Of a stretch of DNA of 64,000 nucleotides, positions 39,957 through 48,386 are shown piece after piece. The DNA lies in the IMG/VR virus record IMGVR_UViG_3300025889_000092, positions 17,808 through 81,807 of that record. The stretch is one strand, 5' to 3'. The translations under genes and the position numbers were made by a program. The notes under the pieces are model-generated. The model made no database searches and had not been told where the DNA came from. It saw only the letters and a list, made by a program, of their open reading frames with translations. Every line of letters starts with the position of its first letter. The first letter of the stretch is position 1. This stretch comes from a virus.

Positions 39957-40459
39957 TGGCAATTATCCCTGGTTCTGACGCTTCCGGTAAGACACCAGAA
40001 GGTCTTACTCAAGGTCTTCAGTTCCCTCCTGGTCTGGGTGGGTACAACCGTCAGCCCGGTCTCGGCATCCGGCGAGCAATGATGCTCGATAACGGTAACC
40101 GGATTGCCTCTCAGCTCGAACACGATCGAGGAGTTTACGTTCGCCCTCCCGTTGGCCCCGTGGAGTATGCGGAGGGAAACATTAAAAAAAGCACTGAGCT
40201 GACTGGTGTTGCGGGGTATAACCAGCGGGCAATCCCTTTAAAGGACAGTGCTGATGACATGAGTCAGATGGAGTATCTCAGTGCTCTTCGTCAAGCTGAT
40301 CCCGCTCAGCGCCTCCGCATGCAGCAGGGTCTTTTAATGTCTAAGCAGAATTTCCTGAACACTCCGACTGTTCAGGCTGAGTATCCGTCCATGAGCAGCA
40401 ACATGGTCGATAACCTCATGATGCTGGCCAAAGCCAAACTCTCCGCGAAAAAATCGTGA
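39956..40459 (+). CDS. Hypothetical protein, 167 residues
   Basis: GTG 39956 overlaps the preceding TAG by one base. Pro/Gly/Arg/Gln-rich N-terminus (GKTPEGLTQGLQFPPGLGGY), then a helical Gln/Met-rich end (DPAQRLRMQQGLLMSKQNFL). Structural or packaging role is possible from its neighbours; no family recognised. Confidence 0.5.
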   Translation: MAIIPGSDASGKTPEGLTQGLQFPPGLGGYNRQPGLGIRRAMMLDNGNRIASQLEHDRGVYVRPPVGPVEYAEGNIKKSTELTGVAGYNQRAIPLKDSADDMSQMEYLSALRQADPAQRLRMQQGLLMSKQNFLNTPTVQAEYPSMSSNMVDNLMMLAKAKLSAKKS

Positions 40460-40587
40460 CCGACAACGACTTCCCTATCCGGATGGCTGGGCAGCGTTTA
40501 GGACTTGAAGCCTATAAGCTCTCTGGTCTGACCCCCACTGAAATTACCCGTAGACTGCGGTACCAAGAAGCATTCCCCAGAACCTGA
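40456..40587 (+). CDS. 43-residue hypothetical protein
   Basis: GTG 40456 overlaps the previous TGA (GTGA), and the TGA at 40585-40587 is two bases before the thyX GTG. The peptide contains RMAGQRLGLEAYKLSGLTPT then EITRRLRYQE, helical and charged. Translational coupling on both sides is the main support. Confidence 0.45.
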   Translation: MTDNDFPIRMAGQRLGLEAYKLSGLTPTEITRRLRYQEAFPRT

Positions 40588-40589
40588 GC

Positions 40590-41306
40590 GTGGCTTTATC
40601 TGATCAGCACAAGGTACAGCTCGATTGGATCACACCCGAACCTGAGAGGGTTCTTGCTAAACATGCTCGGGTATCAACCAAGAACCCTGAGCGTGAAGAG
40701 TACTTAAAGCTTCTTCAGTACTGTTTAAAGCACGGCCACGTAAGTGTCTTTGAACAGGTTTGCGCTTCATTTGAGATTATTACGACTCGTAGTATCTCTC
40801 CGCAGATACTCAGGCACCGTTCCTTCTGCTTCCAAGAGGCGAGTCAACGGTACTGCAATCCATTAGAGGTTCTCGAAGAAGAGACCTCCCATATAGATGC
40901 TTTTGAACTACGCGGTCAGGACATTAAAAACAGGCAAAACAGCATCGTCTATACGGACGGGGACATCGAGGAGAAGTTCAGGGGTCGTATCCAGGACGTT
41001 GTATCTGAAATCAATAGTCTTTACCGGGACCTCGTTGCTGCTGGGGTGGCACGGGAATGCGCTCGAAACATTCTTCCTCTCGGCACTCCTACAAAACTCC
41101 ATATGCAAGGCAACCTCAGGAATTGGTTGTTTTATGTCGGTCTGAGGAGCGCTCCAGGTACTCAGAAGGAACATAAATTCATCTCCAGCTTGATCGGACG
41201 GGAACTACAGCTACAGATGCCGGACCTGATCCAAGCGGTAATTGAAGCTGCAGAAGGTGACGAGAGCCTTGGCTTGCGTGGGTGGAAATTTATCCATAAC
41301 ACATAA
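40590..41306 (+). CDS. thyX: Flavin-dependent thymidylate synthase
   Basis: 238 residues from GTG 40590. The ThyX signature RHR-x7-S is present as R75-H76-R77 ... S85 in ILRHRSFCFQEASQRY; the FAD/dUMP-binding part NILPLGTPTKLHMQGNLRNW is also intact, as is the N-terminal HARVST. Converts dUMP to dTMP with methylene-tetrahydrofolate and reduced FAD, which supports phage DNA synthesis. Last gene of its + strand unit, ended by a bidirectional terminator. Confidence 0.92.
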   Translation: MALSDQHKVQLDWITPEPERVLAKHARVSTKNPEREEYLKLLQYCLKHGHVSVFEQVCASFEIITTRSISPQILRHRSFCFQEASQRYCNPLEVLEEETSHIDAFELRGQDIKNRQNSIVYTDGDIEEKFRGRIQDVVSEINSLYRDLVAAGVARECARNILPLGTPTKLHMQGNLRNWLFYVGLRSAPGTQKEHKFISSLIGRELQLQMPDLIQAVIEAAEGDESLGLRGWKFIHNT

Positions 41307-41307
41307 A

Positions 41308-41345
41308 GCGAAACCGGGGCTTGAATTAGGCCCCGGTCTTTTCGC
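41308..41345. terminator. Bidirectional terminator between thyX and the replication block
   Basis: Eight-pair stem ACCGGGGC / GCCCCGGT (41313-41320 and 41330-41337) with flanking aaagcgaa and cttttcgc that extend the pairing. It serves convergent thyX (+) and the gene ending at 41362 (-). Confidence 0.85.
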
Positions 41346-41361
41346 CTCACGCGTTTCTTAA

Positions 41362-41985
41362 CTATAAGAGATTTCCCCAAGGGTTTTCAGTTGTTTTATC
41401 TTTTCTTAAGGATGTCTGTGCGTTGCTCGTAGCTTGGTCTTTACCTGAGTTTGCTCCTACCTGAGTTTGCATTCTTATCATGTTTTGAAACGCCACAACA
41501 GTTTGCTTCAACTTTGCGTTTTCCCTTAAGGCCTCATCCGTTTGCTGATCAGCCCATTGCGCTGCACGCATTGTCAACGTATCAATTACGTTTTGAGGGT
41601 GAGGGAAAGAAAAAACATCCCCGTTCTCGTTCGGGATTTGCTTACCCCCTTGCTGCGCGGCAAGGGCAACAAGGAAGTTAGTTGCTTTTTCAAGAGTTAT
41701 ATCAGCGTGGTAACCCAGCTGAACGGGAGATACTATCCCTTTATTGCTCTCGTATAAAACCGTAAAGACCTTACCAACTTTGAAGGCTTCTTCAGTTTTT
41801 TTGTTTTTGGCAATCCTTCGTTCCAGTGCCAGATGAGCACCCACCATCACACCCCCTGTAGCCGCTAGCGCAGGCGCGTAAAACTTTGGGGCAATCGCGG
41901 CGGCAGCTGCTGCTCCCGCAACTCCCAGAGCCATCAGAGGGGCGACATACGCTGTCCATGGTTCAATCGCTGGATTTCGGGTCAT
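41362..41985 (-). CDS. Membrane-associated hypothetical protein
   Basis: 207 residues from ATG 41985 (overlapping the helicase end by 23 bases; the longer frame from 42069 has more overlap). Residues 10-60 hold two hydrophobic Ala/Gly spans (YVAPLMALGVAGAAAAAAIA and APALAATGGVMVGAHLAL). The rest is helical and Gln/Asn-rich (LKQTVVAFQNMIRMQTQVGA). No family recognised. Last gene of the replication unit. Confidence 0.5.
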   Translation of the reverse strand: MTRNPAIEPWTAYVAPLMALGVAGAAAAAAIAPKFYAPALAATGGVMVGAHLALERRIAKNKKTEEAFKVGKVFTVLYESNKGIVSPVQLGYHADITLEKATNFLVALAAQQGGKQIPNENGDVFSFPHPQNVIDTLTMRAAQWADQQTDEALRENAKLKQTVVAFQNMIRMQTQVGANSGKDQATSNAQTSLRKDKTTENPWGNLL

Positions 41986-44749
41986 GTTCTTCGAAGGCTT
42001 TTTGCCAGTGAGGGTCTGCTGGGTTTGATGCCCACTCAACAGGGCTGGGCAGCCGGTTAGTTCCGGCACAAGCTCTGTCAGTGGAGGGGTCGAACGGCTT
42101 CAATTTTAGGCCTGTGAATACCGCTTTACCATCAATGAAGCGGGGCTCAACTCCGGAGACTTTAAGGACATTCCTTATCGTTTCTTTTAAACGATCGACA
42201 AAGCGTGGTTTGGCCGAGTGTTTGTAACCGTTCGACTTACAGAAGTTGACGTAAGAGGAGTAGAGCTCCGAGTATGCGTTTTTAACAAATAAACCTCGTT
42301 CCGACTCGTCGGTGCTGGGACGAAAAGCACCCATACCAATAACGCTTTGACTGTTGGGTGCGTACATAGTGCATTCAGCAAGCCACGCAACATAAGGGTT
42401 ATTGAAGATCAACGCCTCGAGGTTAGTCGAGTTCAACGTAGGCACATGCTTAACTGGATTCGCAAGCACGTCACGCATCACGTCAAAAGGTAGCGAGAGT
42501 GCCCAGCTGACTACGCCCGATAGCTCCGGCGCCAGTTCCCCATCCACCCGATCAGCGTGGACATTCAAGAGGTCACGCCGTTTTGAGGCAGGCACTACCT
42601 TGTCCATAATTATCGTCAGTCGACGACGCTCGAGACCGCTGCTGATATCGCTACTGCTGATGTGCTCGTTCGAAGCGATGCAGACTAGAACTTCGGGTTT
42701 GAAGTTGATTACCTCTTTCCCGTATTTCCGTTCTGCGCGAAGAGTGTCTGATGCGGAGGTGATCTTCTTAAGGACATCGAGACGCTTGTTGAAGTTAGCC
42801 TCGTCAGTGAGCAGGAGGAGGCGTTTTCCTATGAGGTTATGACACTCAAATTTGTTCGTCTCAATGATCTCGAGGTTGCTTGTGTGCGTTCCAGAAAAGC
42901 CAGCGAGGGCAATAAGCATCTGCTGCAGCGTGGACTTACCTGTACCGCCAGGACCGACAAGGTGTAGAAAGCGTTCGCCCGTTGTATAACCTGTAAGAAG
43001 AGCTCTGCAGAAAGCTTGAATAATTATTACTTTGTCCTTTCCGACTGAGGATTCAAGCCAGCTTAAAAAGTTGGGACACTTGGCTTTGTCGTTGTAGTCA
43101 AAGGAAAGCTTCGTTCTGAGGTACAGAGTTTTATCGTTGCCTGGAGTGAACTCAAGGTTCTGAGATTTAAGAACACCGTTTTTGAAGGGGATGAATTCCC
43201 TGTTCTTACTCCAGATGGAGACTCGTCCACCGCTGACAGATTTAAGGAGCTTGGCTTTTAGGATGTGAAATACTGAGCCTACAGTCGCAGAGTTGTAACG
43301 CTGCAGAACACCAGCAGCAACAAAGGTATCGAGTGTCTTAACGATGCGCCTCTTAATGTGTTGTTCGTCTTGTATGTACCACACGCCTTCTTCTTTATCG
43401 TATGTAAAGAACTCGTCTAAAGAGGAATCAAATAAAAAATCCTCTCCATAGTTGTTTACAATAATATCCGCAACATCATTTTCAGAGAAGTTTTTCGTAT
43501 CTTTCTGCAGTTTTATCAGCTGCGTGGGGCTCTTGGGAGTAGAGTCCATGGTTTCCGGGTCCTCTGGTGTTGTTTTTGTTGTTTTTGTGTGTTGGGGTTT
43601 TTGACCCCTTTCAAACTCAAGCGTCAGGATCGAGCTGACAGGCTTTGGTTTCTGCTTACTAAGCTCGCTCTTCAACTCCTCAGGACATTTGTCGTCGAAG
43701 ATTTTCTTGTTGAAGTACTTGAGTTTTTTCCATACGGCGGTCTCACCGTCCTCTGATGCGATGACCAGAGCAGGTTTCAGCTCACCGCTGTCGGAGACGC
43801 TGTTCAGGATCCGATCAAACTTTCCATCGAGTAGAGGGCTGTAGTCGTATATATTCTCGAATACAAGCTGTGCGGTTGTCAAGGGGTCGATAAGTACCGC
43901 AATATCCCTCTCGTTTAGCCAGTTGCACCAACCGATGATCTCCTTAAAAGCCATGGCCATGGCAAAGGAGCGGTCCTCTACGGAAGATCCGTTAAGGATT
44001 TCTCTGACTGAATTACTTAAAAGTTTTTCTAGATTTATACCTTCTTCTGAGATTGTCGCTTTTAGATAATCAAAACCGGAGCCCTTGCTCGTTTGCTCCT
44101 TAGGAAGCTTTAAAAAATATCTATATGCCTCGTTAATTTTTTCGGAGGGAATGTAGTTTTCACTTACGTAAAAAAGTTCTTCGTTTGGGGCGTCACCTTT
44201 TGTCCCGTAAAAAAGGTTCGGCACCGTCGTGGCCCTGATGTCTGACCCCGGAATTTGCCCTGAGAGATGGCGAGTAAACCATTGGTAAAAATCGGTATCG
44301 ATAATTGGTGTTTCAAGCCCGAAGACTAAACGGAATCGGGGCCAATCTTGTGAGTAGCTTGGTGACCTATATGCAAAGGAGCAGTACTTTTTAACTATTT
44401 CAAGTTCAAGTGACTCAGCTTCTGAAAGTTCTTGCTTTTGTATTTTGTTTCCGTCTTTATCCTTACCGTCATCTTGGTTATCAATATCGATAATAATCAA
44501 GCCCGCTTTTATACATTCTGTCGCGTCTTTCGAGCGTCTTCCATTAAGAAGGTGCCACGCGCAAAGACCCTGTCCCTCCGCAACATAGTCAGCGATATCT
44601 TTTATAGCTTTATTTTCACTAATCCAGTTTTCGTTAAATGCCTTAAAGTTTCCACCCGGCATGATCTTGCCGGTTTTCTTGCTCACATGCTTTTTTACCT
44701 CTTCGTTCCGGCTGTAAAAAAACTGCATCGGTCCCCTCAGTCCTGCCAT
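41963..44749 (-). CDS. Primase-helicase (PrimPol-like plus SF3/D5 helicase)
   Basis: 928 residues. The N-terminal 250 residues contain the archaeo-eukaryotic primase (PrimPol) metal motif D88-x-D90 in GLIIIDIDNQ. Residues 400-480 contain a D5-type linker. The helicase core has Walker A GPGGTGKST near residue 600, the LIGKRLLLLTDEANF strand (Walker B) and an arginine-finger stretch GLERRRLTI, typical of P4/D5 superfamily 3 helicases. Makes primers and unwinds DNA at the fork. It is the distal gene of the long minus-strand replication unit. T7-like primase-helicase motifs are absent. Confidence 0.85.
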   Translation of the reverse strand: MAGLRGPMQFFYSRNEEVKKHVSKKTGKIMPGGNFKAFNENWISENKAIKDIADYVAEGQGLCAWHLLNGRRSKDATECIKAGLIIIDIDNQDDGKDKDGNKIQKQELSEAESLELEIVKKYCSFAYRSPSYSQDWPRFRLVFGLETPIIDTDFYQWFTRHLSGQIPGSDIRATTVPNLFYGTKGDAPNEELFYVSENYIPSEKINEAYRYFLKLPKEQTSKGSGFDYLKATISEEGINLEKLLSNSVREILNGSSVEDRSFAMAMAFKEIIGWCNWLNERDIAVLIDPLTTAQLVFENIYDYSPLLDGKFDRILNSVSDSGELKPALVIASEDGETAVWKKLKYFNKKIFDDKCPEELKSELSKQKPKPVSSILTLEFERGQKPQHTKTTKTTPEDPETMDSTPKSPTQLIKLQKDTKNFSENDVADIIVNNYGEDFLFDSSLDEFFTYDKEEGVWYIQDEQHIKRRIVKTLDTFVAAGVLQRYNSATVGSVFHILKAKLLKSVSGGRVSIWSKNREFIPFKNGVLKSQNLEFTPGNDKTLYLRTKLSFDYNDKAKCPNFLSWLESSVGKDKVIIIQAFCRALLTGYTTGERFLHLVGPGGTGKSTLQQMLIALAGFSGTHTSNLEIIETNKFECHNLIGKRLLLLTDEANFNKRLDVLKKITSASDTLRAERKYGKEVINFKPEVLVCIASNEHISSSDISSGLERRRLTIIMDKVVPASKRRDLLNVHADRVDGELAPELSGVVSWALSLPFDVMRDVLANPVKHVPTLNSTNLEALIFNNPYVAWLAECTMYAPNSQSVIGMGAFRPSTDESERGLFVKNAYSELYSSYVNFCKSNGYKHSAKPRFVDRLKETIRNVLKVSGVEPRFIDGKAVFTGLKLKPFDPSTDRACAGTNRLPSPVEWASNPADPHWQKAFEEHDPKSSD

Positions 44750-44788
44750 TTTGGCACGACTCCAGCACCGTGGCTACGGAAAGCAAGC

Positions 44789-45568
44789 TTAAGTCGCCTT
44801 AAGGTCTTCGTAAAATTTTCGTACGATCTGGAGCCACTGCTCTTCATTCTTTTCTACTTCCTTCTGCCCGAATGTGAATACTTGAACTGAGTAACCAGGG
44901 ACGGCAGTAGAAACAATAATTTGGGTTTTATTGATCTTTATGCCTAAGCAACTCTCTGCAGCAATTTTATAAGCAGCGAGTTGCAATTGTGTCTTTTTAA
45001 GTTTAAATACTCCTGAGATGAGTGCTTTTTTAGTTTTTTCGTCTATTCCCGCATTTGCTTTGGGGAACCTGGCACTGTAAGGTCCGTTCGACGTTTTGAA
45101 GTCGCCTAGGATTATCTCACCGTTTGTGTCCTTATAAATTATATCGCAGCATCCTGCCCATCCTTCTTTAGTCTTTTCATCGAAATAGTGAATTCTGCCT
45201 ACACCATCCTCACCTACGTAGCGCGACCACTGAGGTTGGTTGTAGGGTTTTTCGCTCCACAGTACTTTTCCTCCTTCGAGAAGGTCATCGAGTCTTTCTG
45301 GCATGTCTACCCAGTACGGCTCGTACTCTCTGGGCGGACGAACGTCAAAACCACGAATGTAATTCTCAACAGCGTTGTGGATCCACGTCCCACGCTCTGC
45401 CGCCTTATCGGCAGCTCCGGGGTTTAACAGATTCCAATGGGCCAACTTTTTACGCGTTTCCTCTGTCTGTGTGGCAGAGAGAATACTTGTTACGGAAGCT
45501 AGCGGAACAGGAACTCCGGAGCAGTTGTAGTGCCTTAAGCCGTTAAGGGTTAATCGTGTTTGGGACAC
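44789..45568 (-). CDS. PD-(D/E)XK nuclease (RecB/Cas4-like)
   Basis: 259 residues. GTWIHNAVENY (H64), CCDIIYKDTNGEIILGDFKT (D142, D156, K158) and the following QLQLAAYKIAAE (Q and Y) form the full RecB-type nuclease signature H...D...D-x-K...QxxxY. Such enzymes process DNA ends in recombination and replication. Adjacent to the primase-helicase, separated by 39 bases. Confidence 0.8.
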   Translation of the reverse strand: MSQTRLTLNGLRHYNCSGVPVPLASVTSILSATQTEETRKKLAHWNLLNPGAADKAAERGTWIHNAVENYIRGFDVRPPREYEPYWVDMPERLDDLLEGGKVLWSEKPYNQPQWSRYVGEDGVGRIHYFDEKTKEGWAGCCDIIYKDTNGEIILGDFKTSNGPYSARFPKANAGIDEKTKKALISGVFKLKKTQLQLAAYKIAAESCLGIKINKTQIIVSTAVPGYSVQVFTFGQKEVEKNEEQWLQIVRKFYEDLKAT

Positions 45569-45606
45569 AAACCTGTGTCAAATTAACCCAAGTTTAGTGT
45601 CTTTAT

Positions 45607-45969
45607 TCAGAATTTCATAGACACTGACCTCCGAGTATCGGGTTCGTCGTCATCATCATTTTCGTCTATATCATCTGAATATTCTTCATCTTCCTCTGTT
45701 TCAATAAAGAATTCAGATTTTTGATACTCAAACTCTTTTGATCGAGCATTGAGCTCCTCCGACAGACACATACCTGCGCAGTAGCTTTCGTTGACAATGT
45801 CGGCACATTCTTCGGCAGTACGTGTCTGCCCTTCGGGGGACACACATTCCTGAAGGAGCTGAGTCGACACGAGGAGAGCGCAGACCTTGTCGAGTTTTTC
45901 GTTGACCGCATGAAGTTGCTCTACCACAGAGCGCTGGAAGTCTTCAAACTTCTGAGATTTAGATTTCAT
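45607..45969 (-). CDS. Acidic hypothetical protein
   Basis: 120 residues. N-terminal helical region (FEDFQRSVVEQLHAVNEKLD), Cys-rich middle (CVSPEGQTRTAEECADIVNE), and a strongly acidic tail with a DENDDDD run. No family recognised. Its start overlaps the preceding gene end as ATGA. The acidic tail could mimic DNA or bind SSB-type partners; inference only. Confidence 0.5.
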   Translation of the reverse strand: MKSKSQKFEDFQRSVVEQLHAVNEKLDKVCALLVSTQLLQECVSPEGQTRTAEECADIVNESYCAGMCLSEELNARSKEFEYQKSEFFIETEEDEEYSDDIDENDDDDEPDTRRSVSMKF

Positions 45970-46508
45970 AGGGGTAAGGAAGGAAGCTGATCAACGCGGT
46001 CCCAATTTAATCCGAAAGAGATCTGTGTGTTATCCCGCCATTTATCGGGGTGCTGGAAGAGGAACCAGCAACTTGTAACGGAGTCTTTAGTTGATCCAAT
46101 AGCACGAAATTTAGGCCGTGGGCTCAAAACAACCATATTGGACATCCTATGCTTCAGGAGAAAGTTCCTGCGTTTAGCGACAGGTTCGATAAAAGATAAT
46201 CTATCTAAAACCGCTATACCCTCTAGAGCAATCTGCATTCCGTATTCAAGTATATACTCACTCAAGTCACTTAAACCCATTGTAGACGCTACTACCCAGT
46301 CGTAGTTTTTCTGCTTTTCGGATACCCACCACACAGGATCGGTTAGGTTCTCAACATCTTCGTTTCTTGTAACCTTGAAGTTGTGACTTCTTAATTGATC
46401 AGACAAGACGCCCAGAGGATCGTAAGGAACCAAGATGGAGCCAGTCATGTAGGTGTGCTTGACAAGTGCATGAGTCACCCCTTTGGGGATGCTGTAAAAA
46501 TCGTCCAC
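45966..46508 (-). CDS. Methyltransferase-fold protein without the catalytic motif
   Basis: 180 residues from GTG 46508. SILVPYDPLGVLSDQLRSHN and FKVTRNEDVENL resemble the SAM-binding region of phage adenine methyltransferases (I-L-x-P-x-x-x-x-G-x-L...); YDWVVASTMG stands where D-x-I-x-x-N-P-P-[FY] should be. The C-terminal part RNFLLKHRMSNMVVLSPRPK and STKDSVTSCWFLFQHP keeps the family texture (target-recognition side). Probably a non-catalytic relative that binds DNA or protein. Weak but repeated match across the whole length. Confidence 0.5.
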   Translation of the reverse strand: MDDFYSIPKGVTHALVKHTYMTGSILVPYDPLGVLSDQLRSHNFKVTRNEDVENLTDPVWWVSEKQKNYDWVVASTMGLSDLSEYILEYGMQIALEGIAVLDRLSFIEPVAKRRNFLLKHRMSNMVVLSPRPKFRAIGSTKDSVTSCWFLFQHPDKWRDNTQISFGLNWDRVDQLPSLPL

Positions 46509-46656
46509 TAATGATCATGGCGAGATCGAACAGAGCTTAGCGGTTTTCTTTAGGTTGTCGATGTGTCCTGCACCTAAAGTGGTGTTGTTGCATCTGAAGA
46601 TTATGTTAAATCTTGGATGGCTTGGGACCGAACAGAGCTTTTTACATCAACGCGTA

Positions 46657-46857
46657 ATGCTTGATGCGAAGAAGCTTGACAAGGAGCAACTACTTGAAGT
46701 CTTCGAAGCCACCCATCAGCAGTACCTTTTACGGAGCAAGCTCTTCACTAATTTAATTTCTTGGTGCGCTCGTAATGGTGTGCTCCTTCCTCCTCTGACG
46801 GATCTTTTTGAAGACCGTCCTGTTGATCACCCTTTGGAGAGTGAAAGGGAAGCTTGA
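46657..46857 (+). CDS. Small helical protein (LDAKKLDKEQLLEVFE)
   Basis: 66 residues from ATG 46657, the only + strand gene in the replication block. Opens MLDAKKLDKEQLLEVFEATH then QQYLLRSKLFTNLISWCARN, helical, with a PP turn and acidic end. I recall similar tiny proteins in cyanophages but cannot name a function. An upstream in-frame TTG (46555) would lengthen it. Confidence 0.5.
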   Translation: MLDAKKLDKEQLLEVFEATHQQYLLRSKLFTNLISWCARNGVLLPPLTDLFEDRPVDHPLESEREA

Positions 46858-46858
46858 G

Positions 46859-46886
46859 ATAAAAAAAAACGGCCCTTTCGGGCCGC
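46859..46886 (-). terminator. Rho-independent terminator for the minus-strand SSB unit
   Basis: CGGCCC-TTTC-GGGCCG stem-loop (46870-46885) with an A run on its left in + orientation, i.e. a T run in the minus direction, 22 bases after the stop of the gene ending at 46908. Confidence 0.8.
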
Positions 46887-46907
46887 GTGTGTCCCTTCGA
46901 CAGGACG

Positions 46908-47726
46908 TTAGAAGTCTATACCAAGAGCTTTTGCTTGCTCCTCGCTTAGTTGTACCGTCTTCTTAGGTTCGGGTACGGGAGGTGCCTCTTCCGTCTTGGG
47001 TTCCTCCACAGAAGCAGACTTAAGAGTCTTAGGAGCAGGAGCTGAGGCCAATGAAGCCTGTGGTCCGGATGGATGCGAGTCTGCGAAACGCGCTTTGATC
47101 TCTGCATGATCTGAGCCAAGAGGGAGTTCGACGAGATCTGATCCCGGAATATGTGACTTGAGCGCCGAAGCGACAAGATTTGTTCCTGCGTCAGTGATCC
47201 AGTCATTTACATCTTGAATGAGTTTTTTCTCTTCGTCAGAAGCAGCAGGTCTATCGGAGAACTCGAGAGCGTTGAAATTAATTTTCGCCCCGTCAGCACC
47301 CGTCACAGGGTCCCGTTCGTTAAAACTACGAGTCACAAACTTTGTGCTAGTAACAACAGAAGCACAGTTAATTCTGTTGTTATATAACGTTTGAAAGTAT
47401 GCGATGAAGTTTTTCTGAGAAGACTTACCCGAAATCATCGAGGTTGTCACACAGCGAGGAGGTAGAAGCCTGTGGTTTGGGCTTACTCCGATGTAAGCAA
47501 TTCGGAGAAACTCTTCTTGATTCCTCATTCCCAGGTTCCCGAAAAAGGGCGAGAACCCAAGAAGAACGAACTCAATAGGAATTCCGTTCTCGTTTTTGTC
47601 GACAATTGCGCTTTCAGGATCAACGTCAGATTTCCATCGACGTGCCTGGAGGTCTATTCGAAGAGTATGCGGAGGGACATTACAGAGAATTTCGTCTTCC
47701 GAAAATTGGCCAGCGATAAATACCAT
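46908..47726 (-). CDS. Hypothetical replication-block protein with acidic C-tail
   Basis: 272 residues. Central folded part (VLLGFSPFFGNLGMRNQEEF ... RIAYIGVSPNHRLLPPRCVT), then a Pro/Ala/Ser/Glu linker and a last segment SEEQAKALGIDF. Ending in an acidic-hydrophobic tip echoes SSB-type tails, as the neighbouring SSB ends in SIDFSL. Probably a ssDNA-binding or recombination factor; no family recognised. Sixteen bases separate it from ssb. Confidence 0.5.
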   Translation of the reverse strand: MVFIAGQFSEDEILCNVPPHTLRIDLQARRWKSDVDPESAIVDKNENGIPIEFVLLGFSPFFGNLGMRNQEEFLRIAYIGVSPNHRLLPPRCVTTSMISGKSSQKNFIAYFQTLYNNRINCASVVTSTKFVTRSFNERDPVTGADGAKINFNALEFSDRPAASDEEKKLIQDVNDWITDAGTNLVASALKSHIPGSDLVELPLGSDHAEIKARFADSHPSGPQASLASAPAPKTLKSASVEEPKTEEAPPVPEPKKTVQLSEEQAKALGIDF

Positions 47727-47741
47727 GAGTCAGCTCCTAAA

Positions 47742-48386
47742 TCAAAGAGAAAAATCGATCGAACCGAGAGCGGCAGCAGCAACCTTGCCTTTTTCAGGAT
47801 CGGCAGCTTTTTTGGGGGCAGCTTTAGAGGTCTTAGGTAGGTAAAGGACTTTGTCGACGACGTAGTTGAGGTAGCTCTTGTCGTCTTTCTCACTGGTTGA
47901 AACTTTCCCTACAGCGATTGTTGGAGTTCCGGGAGAAAGCTCGGCAAGTTGTGCCGATAATTCAGCCCAAGCAGTGAGCTTGAACCAAGCGGTTTCTTTC
48001 TCTTCTGTTTGCCAGGCCAGCGAACGGTTGGTAACCGTCGTGTCGCCGAGCTCGACCTCCTCGCTTTTGGGACCAAGACCCCCCGTGGCAATAAACAAAT
48101 TTATTGCAAGTAGGTCTTCGAAATTTTCTTTTGTCACAGCCAGCATCGGCTGCATCTGAAGAACTCCGTCAGGAGTAGCTCGAGTCGGACCGATTGCGAG
48201 AACTGTGTCGTTTTTTTTCAGCCCCAACAAGAGTTTACCCACATAGTGGGACTTATTTTGGAGGAGTTGGACTTTGGTTGGGACTCGTTTGTCGTTCGAC
48301 GGGAGACTCTCCGTTAGGACGTTGAGAACATCGTCGGTTTCGAGTGCTTCGTCAGTCACCCTCAATCCGAGAAGAAAGACGTTCAT
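47742..48386 (-). CDS. ssb: Single-stranded DNA-binding protein
   Basis: 214 residues. The stretch TVTNRSLAWQTEEKETAWFK then LTAWAELSAQLAELSPGTPT and IAVGKVSTSEKDDKSYLNYV is an OB-fold SSB core (W-F-K-L-T-A-W-A-E-x-x-A ... G-x-x-x-x-V-x-G-x-V). The N-terminal 110 residues form a second OB-like part. The tip SIDFSL replaces the usual DDDIPF but is still acidic-hydrophobic. Protects ssDNA and recruits polymerase partners. Its start overlaps the zinc-HTH gene by 35 bases. Confidence 0.7.
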   Translation of the reverse strand: MNVFLLGLRVTDEALETDDVLNVLTESLPSNDKRVPTKVQLLQNKSHYVGKLLLGLKKNDTVLAIGPTRATPDGVLQMQPMLAVTKENFEDLLAINLFIATGGLGPKSEEVELGDTTVTNRSLAWQTEEKETAWFKLTAWAELSAQLAELSPGTPTIAVGKVSTSEKDDKSYLNYVVDKVLYLPKTSKAAPKKAADPEKGKVAAAALGSIDFSL

